Assembly (NCBI RefSeq): GCF_903853455.1
Contig: NZ_CAINTR010000008.1
Location: forward strand, 62,001 to 126,000
Length of the DNA stretch: 64,000 nt
Reading direction: 5' to 3'
DNA from: an uncultured Magnetospirillum sp.
Lineage (GTDB): Bacteria > Pseudomonadota > Alphaproteobacteria > Rhodospirillales > Magnetospirillaceae
Part shown: in pieces, positions 16,504 to 25,785 of the stretch
Numbering within the stretch: the first letter of the stretch is position 1
Layout of the letters: each line of letters begins with the position of its first letter
The notes under the pieces: model-generated
Seen by the model: the letters and a program-made list of their open reading frames with translations, nothing else
The model's database searches: none
What the model was told of the DNA's origin: nothing
Translations under genes and position numbers: made by a program

Positions 16504-18010
16504 TGGGTTTGACATAGGCAAGGATGAGGGAAAGGCCGCCCACAAGGCCGGCGAAGAGACCTGCCGTCAATCCGGGACGCCAGCAAAGCCGGGACAGGGT
16601 GGCGCTCGGCCGGGTCTCCTCCAGGTGCAGCACCGGGGTGAAATGACGCATCAATTGCTGGGTGTTCGGGGCCGTCAGCGCCAGCACTCCGAACGCCGCC
16701 ACCAGCATCATGTCGATCCGGTTGGGATATCCCGGCACGAACTGGGAATCGAAGGTGACGCCGGCCGGCAGCAGCCCGGCCAGAACGGCCTGCAGGCTGG
16801 ACGGCAGAACCATGCCGTTCAACCCGGCCATGCCCTTGATGAAGCCCAGCCCGACCGCGAAATCCGGCGCCCGGAAAAACACCCAGGCCACCGCCACGGC
16901 GAGCAGGGTCAGCACGCGTCCGCCCACGATCTCCGCCGCCGAACCACCGCCGAATCCGAGCCTGCGCTTGAGGGCGCGCCAGCCCCAATTCACGCAGAGA
17001 TAAAGACCGTGCAGCCCGCCCCAGATGGCGAAGGTCCAGTTGGCACCGTGCCACAGCCCCCCCAGCAGCATGACCGCCATCAGGTTGACGTAGCGCCGGG
17101 TCACGCCGCGGCGACTGCCCCCCAGGGGAATGTAGAGGTAGTCGCGCAGGAAGCGCGACAGGGTGATGTGCCAGCGGCGCCAGAAATCGATGATGCTGGT
17201 GGCCTTGTAGGGCGAGTCGAAATTGGCGGGCAGCCGCACCCCGAACATGCGTCCCAGCCCGATGGCCATGTCGGAATAACCCGAGAAGTCGAAATAGATC
17301 TGCAGCGCGAAGGCCAGGACTCCGATCCAGGCCGGCACGAAGCCCACCGGACCGCCGGATTCCGCGACCTGGAAAATGCTGTCGGCCACCGGTTTGAGGG
17401 AATCGCCCAGCAGGACCTTCTTGGCCAGCCCCATGACCAGGATGTTCAGCCCGACGCAGAAATTGGTGAACTTGGGCGTCCAGGTCTTCTCGTCATCGAA
17501 CTGGGTCAGCATTTCCCCGTGATGGAGCAACGGCCCGGCGATCAGATGGGGGAAGAACACCACGAACAAGACGTAATGGGAAAAACGCTTGGCCGGAGCG
17601 ACGCCGTTCCAGATGTCGACGATGTAGGCGATCTGCTGGAAGGTGAAGAACGAGATGGCCAGCGGCAAGACGATCGCCCCGAGGGAATAGCCGGTACCGG
17701 CCAGCGCGTTGACCGTATCGACGAACAGACCGGCATATTTGAAGATTCCCAGCAGCGTGAGATTCAGACCGATGGCGCCCAGCATGATCGGCCGGCTGCG
17801 GGTGCTCGCGACCGCCATGCCGGCGAAATAGTTGACGACCACCGAGGCAACCAGCAGGCCGATCAGCCGCCAGTCATGCCATCCATAGAAAAAGAGGGAA
17901 CAGCCGATCAGCCAGTGGACCCGCTGGGTGGCGGTGCGGGCAAGCATGACGAATCCGGCGACGACCACCGGCAAAAAGAAAATCAGGAACTCGGTCGAGT
18001 TGAAGATCAC
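16478..18010 (-). CDS. MBOAT family O-acyltransferase (AlgI-like, pair 1)
   Basis: A 510-residue multi-pass inner-membrane protein. AlgI hallmarks are seen: FFTFQQIAYIVDIW, FFPHLIAGPLLHH, ALQIYFDFSGYSDMAIGLGRMFG, RRWHITLSRFLRDYLYIPLGGSRRG, and the catalytic His in MLLGGLWHGANWTFAIWG. These enzymes move acetyl groups from a cytoplasmic donor to the periplasmic side, where an SGNH partner (the next gene) finishes transfer to the polysaccharide. A second, clearly related pair is at 20833-23279; the two MBOATs differ throughout, so they are diverged paralogues rather than a recent duplication. Confidence 0.92.
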   Translation of the reverse strand: MIFNSTEFLIFFLPVVVAGFVMLARTATQRVHWLIGCSLFFYGWHDWRLIGLLVASVVVNYFAGMAVASTRSRPIMLGAIGLNLTLLGIFKYAGLFVDTVNALAGTGYSLGAIVLPLAISFFTFQQIAYIVDIWNGVAPAKRFSHYVLFVVFFPHLIAGPLLHHGEMLTQFDDEKTWTPKFTNFCVGLNILVMGLAKKVLLGDSLKPVADSIFQVAESGGPVGFVPAWIGVLAFALQIYFDFSGYSDMAIGLGRMFGVRLPANFDSPYKATSIIDFWRRWHITLSRFLRDYLYIPLGGSRRGVTRRYVNLMAVMLLGGLWHGANWTFAIWGGLHGLYLCVNWGWRALKRRLGFGGGSAAEIVGGRVLTLLAVAVAWVFFRAPDFAVGLGFIKGMAGLNGMVLPSSLQAVLAGLLPAGVTFDSQFVPGYPNRIDMMLVAAFGVLALTAPNTQQLMRHFTPVLHLEETRPSATLSRLCWRPGLTAGLFAGLVGGLSLILAYVKPNAFIYFQF

Positions 18011-18031
18011 GCTACGCTCGCCCCGCCGCTC

Positions 18032-18451
18032 TCAGCCCGGACCGGTCCGCTCGGGCAAATAGGGGGTCTGCACCGACTGGTCGTCGTAGTGGTGGAACTC
18101 GACCATGGTGCCGTCGGGATCCTTGATCCAGACCTGCAAGGCCCCGTCCTTGCGCCCGCGCTTGATCTCCGTCTCGTAGCCCAGCGCCGCCAGATGGGCC
18201 TGGGTGGCCTCCATGTCATCGACCTGGAACGACAGGTGGCGGAACAGCCCGCCCTCGCCCATGTCGCGATCCTCGTTGAACAGCTCGATGAAACTGCCGC
18301 CGCCGGTGGCAATGAAGACGCCGTAGAGAAAGCCGTCGTCCCGGCGGTACTCGAAGATCACCTCGCAGCCCAGCACCTCCTTGTAGAAGGCAATGGAGCG
18401 AGGCAGGTCCCGCGCGCCCAGGCAGGCATGGGACAGGCGGCGGACGATCAT
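18032..18451 (-). CDS. VOC (glyoxalase/dioxygenase fold) family protein
   Basis: A 139-residue single-domain-pair VOC protein. The N-terminal half has LSHACLGARDLPRSIAFYKEVLGCEV and the C-terminal half has LSFQVDDMEATQAHLAALGY and IKDPDGTMVEFHHYD, both classic bleomycin-resistance/glyoxalase patterns. Potential metal ligands (His8, Glu near 56, His71, Glu at the end) are present, so it may be metal-dependent. It overlaps the C-methyltransferase gene as ATGA. VOC proteins in sugar clusters have been tied to epimerisation and other steps; the reaction here is unknown. Confidence 0.8.
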   Translation of the reverse strand: MIVRRLSHACLGARDLPRSIAFYKEVLGCEVIFEYRRDDGFLYGVFIATGGGSFIELFNEDRDMGEGGLFRHLSFQVDDMEATQAHLAALGYETEIKRGRKDGALQVWIKDPDGTMVEFHHYDDQSVQTPYLPERTGPG

Positions 18452-19689
18452 AGCGGCAAGGGCATGGCGAAGACGCCGCCCTTCTCCGTGAAGGCGCGAT
18501 GCTTGGCCATGATCGGCTCGGCATAGCGCCAGGCCAGGATCACCACCAGGGCCGGGTTCTGGTCGTACAGCGCCGGGGAGGCGACGATGGGAATACGGTA
18601 GGTGGGGCCGGCCAGGGCCTCGCCCAGCGGCTTGTCGTCGGCGATGAAGGCCAGCCGCCGCGACAGGTCGAACTGGTGGATCAGGGTGACGCTGCCCACC
18701 GAGGCGCCATAGGCGGCGAGGGGACGGCCGGTCTTGGCCGCTTCGGCGATCTGGTCTTCCAGCTTGGCGCGGGCGACCTCGATACGATCGGAAAAGGCCT
18801 GGTAGATCGGGCGGCGATCCAGACCCAGCGCCGTCTCATGGGCGATCAACTCGGCCACGCCCGGCAGGATCGGGCGGCCGGCCTCCTTGTGCTGGACGAA
18901 GCCGCGGATGGAGCCGCCCTTGGTCCAGATGCGCTCGACGTCGAACATCTCCATGCCGTGACGGCGGAAGAACCGCTCCAGCGGCCGCACGGTGAAATAG
19001 GACAGATGCTCGTGATAGATGGTGTCCAGCAGCCCCTTCTCGATGACGTCGGCGCCGTAGGAGGTTTCGAACACGAACAGCCCGTCGGCGGCCAGCAGGG
19101 CGACGATGCCCTGGGTGACGTCGTCGCAATCGTCGAGATTGGCGAAGGTGTTGTTGCTGATGATCACCTTGGCGGCGCCGCGCGTCTCGCGCAACTGGCG
19201 GCCCAGCGCCCCGGTGAAGAAGTCGCCGATGGTCTCGATCCCGGCCTCGGTGGCGCGCCGCGCCGTCTCCCGCGCCGGATCGATGCCCAGCACGACCATG
19301 CCGGCATCCTTGAAGAAGCGCAGCAGGGTACCGTCATTGCTGCCGACCTCGACCACCAGATCGCCGGCTTTAAGGCCGGCGCGCTCGATCACCTCGCGGG
19401 CCAGCGCGCCGAAATGCTCGGCCAGGCCCAGCGAGATGGAGGTCGTGTACAGGAAGTTGTTGTACTGGATCGCCGAATCGATCACGTCCAGCAGTTGGAT
19501 GTGGCCGCAATCGTGGCAGACCCACACATCCACCGGCACCATCACCTCGGTGTCGCCCCGGCTGCGCAATTCGTCGGTCATCCCGATATTGGGGCTGGTC
19601 AACGGAATCGGATTCAGCGGCACGAAGATCTCCACCTGGGAGGAGCCGCAGAGCCGGCAGGTGGTGCGATGGTGGAACAACGAGGTCAT
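18448..19689 (-). CDS. Sugar C-methyltransferase (NovU/TylCIII-type three-domain)
   Basis: A 413-residue enzyme with the three-part architecture of nucleotide-sugar C-methyltransferases. The N-terminal zinc-binding part has CRLCG and CHDCG (about residues 10-62). The SAM domain has VVEVGSNDGTLLRFF, then YHEHLSYF, a motif carrying the catalytic His pair of this family. A C-terminal domain contains YGASVGSVTLIHQF and ILAWRYAEPI. The family methylates carbon, usually C-3, of a 4-keto-6-deoxy nucleotide sugar in the cytoplasm, so a branched sugar is likely made here. It is translationally coupled to the VOC gene and lies 9 bp downstream of a Gfo/Idh/MocA gene, which could reduce the product. Confidence 0.88.
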   Translation of the reverse strand: MTSLFHHRTTCRLCGSSQVEIFVPLNPIPLTSPNIGMTDELRSRGDTEVMVPVDVWVCHDCGHIQLLDVIDSAIQYNNFLYTTSISLGLAEHFGALAREVIERAGLKAGDLVVEVGSNDGTLLRFFKDAGMVVLGIDPARETARRATEAGIETIGDFFTGALGRQLRETRGAAKVIISNNTFANLDDCDDVTQGIVALLAADGLFVFETSYGADVIEKGLLDTIYHEHLSYFTVRPLERFFRRHGMEMFDVERIWTKGGSIRGFVQHKEAGRPILPGVAELIAHETALGLDRRPIYQAFSDRIEVARAKLEDQIAEAAKTGRPLAAYGASVGSVTLIHQFDLSRRLAFIADDKPLGEALAGPTYRIPIVASPALYDQNPALVVILAWRYAEPIMAKHRAFTEKGGVFAMPLPL

Positions 19690-19698
19690 GGATTTTCC

Positions 19699-20742
19699 TT
19701 ACAATCCCAGGGCGAGGCGCCACAGGCGCTCGGCGAGGCGCAAATCTTCGACGGAATCGGAACCGCTGGCAAGGGGAGTGCGGGTTTGGCGGATGTCGGC
19801 GACGAACGCCTCGGCCTGACGCTTGAACGACCAGCTCCAGCCCAGGTCGAACCGGGTGACCTCGGTGCCACGGGTCAGGGTGACCCGCGCCGGCTGATTG
19901 CGCACCAGCGGCGAGACGAAGTCCAAGGTCAGGCGGCCGCGCTCGAACACGATCTCGACCCCTTCGGTCCAGGCGGTGCCCTGCTGCTCGCCGAACTCCA
20001 TCACCACCGGGAAGCCGCCGCCGTCGAACGCCGCCACGCGGCCGTTGCGACGCGTGAAGTCGGCGTAGCGCGGCTCGGGGGTGCGGCCCAGCAGATGGCG
20101 CAGCAGGTTAAGGTCGTGACAGAACACGTTGAGGAACCAGGCATAGTCCTCGGCCCGCTCGGCGGGCAGCCAATCGGGGGCGGTGGGCCACAGTTCCAGC
20201 CCGTCCGGGCGCGGCTCCGGGGTCATGACGAAGCCGCCGGTGCCACAGGCGAACTCGCCGCACCACGATGCCAGCCGCAGGGTCAGCACCGCGCCCAATT
20301 CGCCGCTGGCCACATAGTGGTCGAACAGCGCCTTGGCCTTATGGGTGCCGGCGTCGTGGCGCTTCATGTAGCCGACGGAATAGATCCGCCCCGCCGCCTC
20401 GGCCGCTTGCGCCAGCCGCTCGGCCTGCTCCACCGTGTGGGCCATGGGCTTTTCCGACAAGACGTGGCGGCCCGCCGCGAGGCAGTCCAGCACCACCGGC
20501 CCGGTGGCCGGGCGCTTGGTCACCACCACCACCGCCTCGACCTCGGGGTCTTGCAGCAGGGTGCGATGGGAGTCGTAGAGCCGGGGCACGCCGAACCGGG
20601 TCGCGGCCGACTGGCCCAGATCCGGGCGCAGTTCGGCCAGGGCGACCACGCGGCAGCCGGGGATCTCGGCGAAATTGGCGAGATGGGCCAGTTGACCCAC
20701 CATTCCGGCTCCCACCATGCCGATGCCCAGGAGCTTGGTCAT
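19699..20742 (-). CDS. Gfo/Idh/MocA family oxidoreductase
   Basis: A 347-residue dehydrogenase. The dinucleotide motif is GMVGAGMVGQLAHL and the EKP motif is VLSEKPMAHTVEQAERL. The substrate-domain residues NVFCHDLNLLRHLLG replace the more common GGGxxxDxGxHxxD segment. The ATG at 20742 follows GAAGGG. By position next to the sugar C-methyltransferase it is a candidate ketoreductase for a branched deoxysugar, in the manner of the 3- or 4-ketoreductases that partner TylC-type enzymes. This assignment is inference from context. Confidence 0.86.
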   Translation of the reverse strand: MTKLLGIGMVGAGMVGQLAHLANFAEIPGCRVVALAELRPDLGQSAATRFGVPRLYDSHRTLLQDPEVEAVVVVTKRPATGPVVLDCLAAGRHVLSEKPMAHTVEQAERLAQAAEAAGRIYSVGYMKRHDAGTHKAKALFDHYVASGELGAVLTLRLASWCGEFACGTGGFVMTPEPRPDGLELWPTAPDWLPAERAEDYAWFLNVFCHDLNLLRHLLGRTPEPRYADFTRRNGRVAAFDGGGFPVVMEFGEQQGTAWTEGVEIVFERGRLTLDFVSPLVRNQPARVTLTRGTEVTRFDLGWSWSFKRQAEAFVADIRQTRTPLASGSDSVEDLRLAERLWRLALGL

Positions 20743-20832
20743 TCACGTGCACCCTTCATTTGCAAACCCGGCGTTGGAGACCATGGGCAGGATGCCCGGC
20801 CGAACGGGTGCCGCCAAGGGTAAAGAGTTCGG

Positions 20833-21852
20833 TCATGGAGGAGTCTCTCGGCCCCGGCATTCGGCCGGCAGCGGCGGCAGGTTGCCGGGCCACCCCAATG
20901 CCGGATCGATGCGGCCGGCCTCCTCCCGCGTCACCAGGTAGCGCTCGCTGCGCAGGGCGCAGATGGCGCGGCGCGCCCCCATGGTGTTGAGATGGTGGGC
21001 GTCGGAGAAGTTGGCGGGGTCCTCGCTGATCCCCTCGATCCGGCTTAGGTCATGATAGCCCGGCAACACCTTCAGAAACCGCCGCTTTTCCGCCGCCAAG
21101 GTGGCGTGATCGAGACCGGCGACGGCCGCGTCGGGCAAGGTCGGAACATAGTAATGGATGGTCCAGCCCCGGCGATGGGCCAAGGCGTCGATTTCGCCCA
21201 AAAGCGCCAGGGTACCGTCCTCGAACGGCTTGGGCGGAAAAGGCGGAATCGGCCGCTTGGTCCAACTGCCATCGAAGGCGGCGGGATCACGGCTGAGCAA
21301 CGCCCCGTTCTCGCCTCCCACCAGATCCGCCCGGCCCATGGCGATCTTGATGTTGCGGATCAGATCAAGGGGAAGCCGATTGGCCGTCTCGGGAAAATGC
21401 GCCAGTTTGTAGAGCAGAACGGACCAGAACGAGGTGTAGTCGACCTCCTCGATCCCGCAGCCCTGACAGAAGGTGTGACGGTCCAGCAGGTAGAAAATTT
21501 CCCGCACATGCCCCGAACGCGGACCATCAAGCCGATTGAGGAAATCGAGCACCGCCCGGGGGTTGCCGTAGATGGAGTAGAGGTTCAGGGTCGGCTCGCC
21601 GGTGGCGGCCGCCGACACCATGGCCGAGCGGCTGGTTCCGAACACCAGGGCGTAGGACTCCCGATCCAGGCGGTGCAGCATCGCTCCCGCCGTCAAGACC
21701 CGGCTGGCGTAGCGGACCGGCGACGGCCAGGGCTGCCAGCTGTTCTCGCCGAAGGGGTCGAAGGCCTCGGTCACGGCGAACACGGCCAGCGCCATGGCGG
21801 TCAGGGCCAGGACGAAACTGCGCAGGAAGACCGGGGCGGAAGGAGTCTGCAT
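20833..21852 (-). CDS. Membrane-anchored SGNH/DltD-like protein (partner of MBOAT, pair 2)
   Basis: A 339-residue protein from ATG 21852, 8 bp after the MBOAT stop; the 590-residue tracked frame upstream is MBOAT shadow. A single hydrophobic segment (FLRSFVLALTAMALAVFAVTEAF) anchors it, leaving a periplasmic body. VFGTSRSAMVSAA is a block-I-like nucleophile loop and FSDAHHLNTMGARRAI is a typical D-x-x-H-x-N-x-x-G catalytic end. It is the likely periplasmic acyl transfer partner of the adjacent MBOAT. It is only weakly similar to the pair-1 SGNH protein, suggesting different acceptors. Confidence 0.75.
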   Translation of the reverse strand: MQTPSAPVFLRSFVLALTAMALAVFAVTEAFDPFGENSWQPWPSPVRYASRVLTAGAMLHRLDRESYALVFGTSRSAMVSAAATGEPTLNLYSIYGNPRAVLDFLNRLDGPRSGHVREIFYLLDRHTFCQGCGIEEVDYTSFWSVLLYKLAHFPETANRLPLDLIRNIKIAMGRADLVGGENGALLSRDPAAFDGSWTKRPIPPFPPKPFEDGTLALLGEIDALAHRRGWTIHYYVPTLPDAAVAGLDHATLAAEKRRFLKVLPGYHDLSRIEGISEDPANFSDAHHLNTMGARRAICALRSERYLVTREEAGRIDPALGWPGNLPPLPAECRGRETPP

Positions 21853-21860
21853 GGCCGGGG

Positions 21861-23279
21861 CTAAAAGTTGAAGTACAGGAAATGCGACGGCTGGTTCATG
21901 GCGAAGATCGACGCCAGGCTGAAGCCGGCCGCCAGTATCGCCCATCCCGTGCTGGGAACCCAGCGCAGCCGGCCCGTCGCCGTGCCATGGACGATCTCCT
22001 GGGAATTGGGCAGCGTCCACGCCACCAGACACTCCACCACCGTCAGGCCCGCCTGCGTCAGGCCGGGCCGGGTGCCGACGCCGTCCAGGCCCGCCATGCC
22101 GTGCAGCACTCGGCCGGCGGTGGCCACGTCGGGAGCCCGGAAGAACACCCAGGCGACCACCACCGCCAGAAAAGTGGCCAGCCACGCCGCCCCGCGTCCG
22201 AAAAGGCCCGCGCCGCTCCAGCCCAGGCGGGTGGCGAAGCTCCGCCAGAAATGAGCCAGCGTCAGATACATCCCGTGCAGCAATCCCCAGATGATAAAGG
22301 TCCAGCCGGCTCCGTGCCACAATCCCCCCAGCAACATGGTCAGCAGCAGGTTGGCGTAGCGTCGCCCTGCCCCCAGGCGATTGCCGCCCAACGGAATGTA
22401 AAGGTAGTCGCGCAGAAAGGCGGACAGCGTCATGTGCCAGCGCCGCCAGAAGTCGATGATGTCGGCGGCGCGGTACGGCGAATTGAAGTTGTAGGGTAGG
22501 CGGATGCCGAACATCTGCGACAACCCGACCGCCATGTCGCAATAGCCGGAAAAATCGAAATAGATTTGCAGTGTGTAGGCCAAGGCCCCACCCCAGGCCT
22601 GCCACACCCCAAGCGAACCTCCGGGTCCGAACGCCGCGTCGGCGAAGGGGGCGATCTGGTCGGCCAGGATGGTCTTCTTGAACAGGCCGATGGCAAGCAG
22701 CATCAGCCCCTGCGCCATGTTGTCCGCATTGATCCGGAACACCTGCGGCCTGGAGAACTGGGGCATGATGTCGGCGTGGTGGATGATCGGACCGGCGATC
22801 AGATGCGGGAAATAGGTGACGAACAGGAGATAGCGGACCGGCTCGTATTCACTGGCCTTGCGGCGCCAGGTATCGACGAGGAAGGCGACCTGGGTGAAGG
22901 TGAAGAACGAAATTCCAAGCGGCAGGTGGGTGTCGCCGCCATCCATCGCGATGCCGAGCAATCCGTTCAGGGTCGCCACCGCGAACGCCAGATACTTGAA
23001 GAATCCGAGAACCGAAAGGTCTCCGACCAGACCGGCGATCAGCAGCGGCTTCTTCCAACGGGACGGCGCGCGTCCGATCCCATAGGCGATCCCCCAGTTG
23101 AAGCCGGCCGAGGCCAGCAGCAACGGCACGTCGGACAGCCGCCACCAGCCATAGAAGGCCAGCGACGCCAGGGTCAGCCAGGCAACGGACCAGCGCGGCG
23201 ACCAGCGCCCCAGCGTGAAGAACCCGGCAAGGACGACGGGCAGGTAGAGAAATAGAAAGACGTACGAATTAAACAGCAT
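21861..23279 (-). CDS. MBOAT family O-acyltransferase (AlgI-like, pair 2)
   Basis: A 472-residue multi-pass membrane acyltransferase. It shows FFTFTQVAFLVDTW, TYFPHLIAGPIIHH, LQIYFDFSGYCDMAVGLSQMFG, RRWHMTLSAFLRDYLYIPLGGNRLG and the catalytic-His segment MLLGGLWHGAGWTFIIWG. It starts at ATG 23279, 18 bp after the methyltransferase stop, in the operon that begins at the radical SAM gene at 26849. O-acetylation of an exported or lipid-linked glycan is the expected role. It is the second such enzyme in the window. Confidence 0.92.
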   Translation of the reverse strand: MLFNSYVFLFLYLPVVLAGFFTLGRWSPRWSVAWLTLASLAFYGWWRLSDVPLLLASAGFNWGIAYGIGRAPSRWKKPLLIAGLVGDLSVLGFFKYLAFAVATLNGLLGIAMDGGDTHLPLGISFFTFTQVAFLVDTWRRKASEYEPVRYLLFVTYFPHLIAGPIIHHADIMPQFSRPQVFRINADNMAQGLMLLAIGLFKKTILADQIAPFADAAFGPGGSLGVWQAWGGALAYTLQIYFDFSGYCDMAVGLSQMFGIRLPYNFNSPYRAADIIDFWRRWHMTLSAFLRDYLYIPLGGNRLGAGRRYANLLLTMLLGGLWHGAGWTFIIWGLLHGMYLTLAHFWRSFATRLGWSGAGLFGRGAAWLATFLAVVVAWVFFRAPDVATAGRVLHGMAGLDGVGTRPGLTQAGLTVVECLVAWTLPNSQEIVHGTATGRLRWVPSTGWAILAAGFSLASIFAMNQPSHFLYFNF

Positions 23280-23297
23280 CTTTCTTCCAAACCGCGC

Positions 23298-23960
23298 CTA
23301 TTCGAAATAGATGAAGCCGTAATCACCGGTATAGCCGGCCCGCTCGTACAGCCAGCGCCACCCTTCGGGACGGTGGAATCCTTCGCAGGTCAGCTGCCAA
23401 TACAGCATGTTGGCCTTCTCGCTCTCGGTACGGTAGCTCTCGACGCAGAGATAGCCCTTTCCCTTGCCCACCCGCTGCATCTCGCGCAAGGCCTGATCCA
23501 GTTCGAAAACCTGGAGGTTGTGGAAGGTGTTGAGGGAGATCACCAGATCGAAGGTCCCGTCGGCCCAGGGCAGCGAGGTACAGTTGCCCTGCTTGAGGAA
23601 AGGCCGCACCTCCTCCTTGGCGTTGGCGATGCCGTATTCGGAAATGTCCAGCCCCGCCACTTGGAGGCCGGGGCAGGCGCGGGTGAACTCGTAGAGCAGG
23701 AACGCCTTGCCGCAACCGATGTCGAGCACCTTGTCGCCGGCTTTCAGGCCGTAATGCTTGACCATATCCTCGGCCAGCGGCAGCCAGCGGCCGTCATAGC
23801 GCATGCCGCCGAAACCGTACTGGCGTTCGCCGTCCCAGTAATCGGCCCCCCAGCGCTTGGCCGTGGTGGCGCATTCGGCCTTGTCGTAGTCAACCACCCG
23901 CTGGACATAGTCCCGCTTGGTGGCGTTGTGAAAACGTCCGATGAAGTCGATCTCAACCAT
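23298..23960 (-). CDS. Class I SAM-dependent methyltransferase
   Basis: A 220-residue methyltransferase from ATG 23960, which has an AGGGGCAGGGGG ribosome-site region; the tracked start at 24029 lies inside the ABC gene. SAM motif I is VLDIGCGKAFLLYEF (about residue 70), followed by VAGLDISEYGI, then LVISLNTFHNL and EMQRVGKGKGYLCVESY. It belongs to the Methyltransf_11/25 group. It sits between the ABC exporter and an MBOAT in one operon. The substrate is not evident; O- or N-methylation of a glycan residue or lipid-linked intermediate is plausible. Confidence 0.84.
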   Translation of the reverse strand: MVEIDFIGRFHNATKRDYVQRVVDYDKAECATTAKRWGADYWDGERQYGFGGMRYDGRWLPLAEDMVKHYGLKAGDKVLDIGCGKAFLLYEFTRACPGLQVAGLDISEYGIANAKEEVRPFLKQGNCTSLPWADGTFDLVISLNTFHNLQVFELDQALREMQRVGKGKGYLCVESYRTESEKANMLYWQLTCEGFHRPEGWRWLYERAGYTGDYGFIYFE

Positions 23961-23976
23961 TGCCCCCTGCCCCTCT

Positions 23977-25785
23977 TTACACCAAAATCTCCGACAATTC
24001 GGCCATGCGGCGGAAGTCCGCGTTTTCATCGGCCAGATCCTGATGGCGGCCCTGGCCGGCGATTTTCCCGTCCTTCAGCAGGACGATGGTGTCGCAGTTC
24101 CGCAAGGTGCTGAGCCGGTGAGCGATCAGGATCATGGTCTTCTGGCCCGCCAGCCCCTCGATGGCGCGGGTCACCTCGCGCTCGGTCTCGGCGTCAAGCG
24201 CCGACGTCGCCTCGTCGAAGATCAGCAACTCGGGCTGATGGTACAGGGCACGGGCAATGCCGATCCGCTGGCGCTGCCCCCCCGACAGATTGAGGCCGCG
24301 CTCGCCGACCCGAGTGTCGAGACCCCGGGACAGGCCATCGACGAACTCCGTCAATTGAGCCATGTCCACCGCCTGACGTAGTTGCGTCTCGTCGATCTCG
24401 GAATCCGGCAGCCCGAAGGCGATGTTGCGGCGAAGCGTGTCGTCGGTCAGGAAGATGACCTGCGGGACATAGCCGATCCTGCGCTGCCATGCCCGAGAGT
24501 CGGCGGCGATGTCAGCGCCATCGACCAGCACCCGGCCGCCCGTGGGCGTGAGCAATCCCAGAATCACGTCGATCAGCGTACTCTTGCCGGAGCCCGTGGC
24601 TCCGACGATCCCCACCGACAGGCCGCGCTCGATGGTGAGCGATATGCCGTTCAGAATCTGGCGGTCGCCGCCGGGGTAGGTATAGCAGATGTCGTCGAGG
24701 GTCAGGCGCTCGGTGAAGGGCAGCGGGGCGGGATGCGACAGCGGCCGGGCGGCGGCGGCGGAGATAGCCGGCCAATCGTGCATCAGGGTATCGACCGAGG
24801 CCCCGGTCTTGACGATGCTGTTGAGGTAAAGCACCAACCGGTTCAGCGAGGGCTGAAGCCGGAAGCCGGCATAGCCGAACAGCCCCAGCGTCGGCAGAAC
24901 CGCCGCCCGGTCTCCATCCCCCAGCACCACCAGCGCGACAATCAGCACCATCCCGACCACCATCAGGGTCTCGGTGGCCAGACGCGGCGCTTGGCCCAGC
25001 ACGGCGGCAACCCGCTGGTTGCGACTGCGTTCGTGCCGCAGGGCGGTGAAAATATCGGAGAAATAGTCCTCCCGCCCCAGGACCTTGACCTCCTTGACCG
25101 CCCCCAGCCCCTGTTGCACCGCCTGCACCACCTGGACCCCCGACGCCTGGATCGTCTTGCCGACCTCGGCGAAGGTCCGGTGACTGGTCCGATAGACGAC
25201 CAGCATCAGTCCTCCCAGAAACACGGTGGTCACCAGGGAGATCAGCGGCTCGCTGACCAGCAGGACCGTGATCAGACCGAGGGCAATGAGGGCCTCCGAA
25301 ATCACGGTCGCCGCCGATTGCAGGCCGCCGCGGATGGCGTCGTCGGCCGAAAACTCCAAGGCTCGGATCATCTGGGCCGAATTGCGGTGAAAGTAGAAGG
25401 AATAGGGGACATGCATGTAGCCCCGCATCAGCTTCGTCACCACATGGTCGGCCGCGTCGAAGGCGGTCTTTTCCTGGTTGTAGAGCTGAAACAGCAGAAA
25501 CCCGCTCTTGGCGACGAAGAACACCACCACGCCGAGCCCGAAGGCGAGGACGGTGGCGGTCTGGTTGGCCCGGGCCATCTCGGCCAGCGCGGACCCGACC
25601 AGCGGCAGCCGGGCGAGCGAGCCGGGATCGGCGACCACCCCGATCAGGCCGAACACCGCGCCGGTGCCCACCGTCTCCAGCACCGCCGCGATTGCGGCCA
25701 AAACCACCAGCCAGGCCCACCGCCGCCGCAGGGGCGCGTCGAGCATGGACAAGCAGGCCCGAACGATCGCAACCGGCGAGGTCAT
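23977..25785 (-). CDS. ABC transporter, fused permease and ATPase (MsbA/PglK-like)
   Basis: A 602-residue half-transporter from ATG 25785, in ATGA overlap with the radical SAM stop. About six membrane helices occupy the first 320 residues. The ATPase has Walker A GATGSGKSTL, a Q-loop region VPQVIFL, signature LSGGQRQRIGIARAL, Walker B LLIFDEATSALD and switch IAHRLSTL. This type exports lipids or flips lipid-linked oligosaccharides, so in this cluster it is a candidate glycan flippase. No separate permease or polysaccharide-binding ATPase of the Wzm/Wzt type is in the window. Confidence 0.9.
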   Translation of the reverse strand: MTSPVAIVRACLSMLDAPLRRRWAWLVVLAAIAAVLETVGTGAVFGLIGVVADPGSLARLPLVGSALAEMARANQTATVLAFGLGVVVFFVAKSGFLLFQLYNQEKTAFDAADHVVTKLMRGYMHVPYSFYFHRNSAQMIRALEFSADDAIRGGLQSAATVISEALIALGLITVLLVSEPLISLVTTVFLGGLMLVVYRTSHRTFAEVGKTIQASGVQVVQAVQQGLGAVKEVKVLGREDYFSDIFTALRHERSRNQRVAAVLGQAPRLATETLMVVGMVLIVALVVLGDGDRAAVLPTLGLFGYAGFRLQPSLNRLVLYLNSIVKTGASVDTLMHDWPAISAAAARPLSHPAPLPFTERLTLDDICYTYPGGDRQILNGISLTIERGLSVGIVGATGSGKSTLIDVILGLLTPTGGRVLVDGADIAADSRAWQRRIGYVPQVIFLTDDTLRRNIAFGLPDSEIDETQLRQAVDMAQLTEFVDGLSRGLDTRVGERGLNLSGGQRQRIGIARALYHQPELLIFDEATSALDAETEREVTRAIEGLAGQKTMILIAHRLSTLRNCDTIVLLKDGKIAGQGRHQDLADENADFRRMAELSEILV

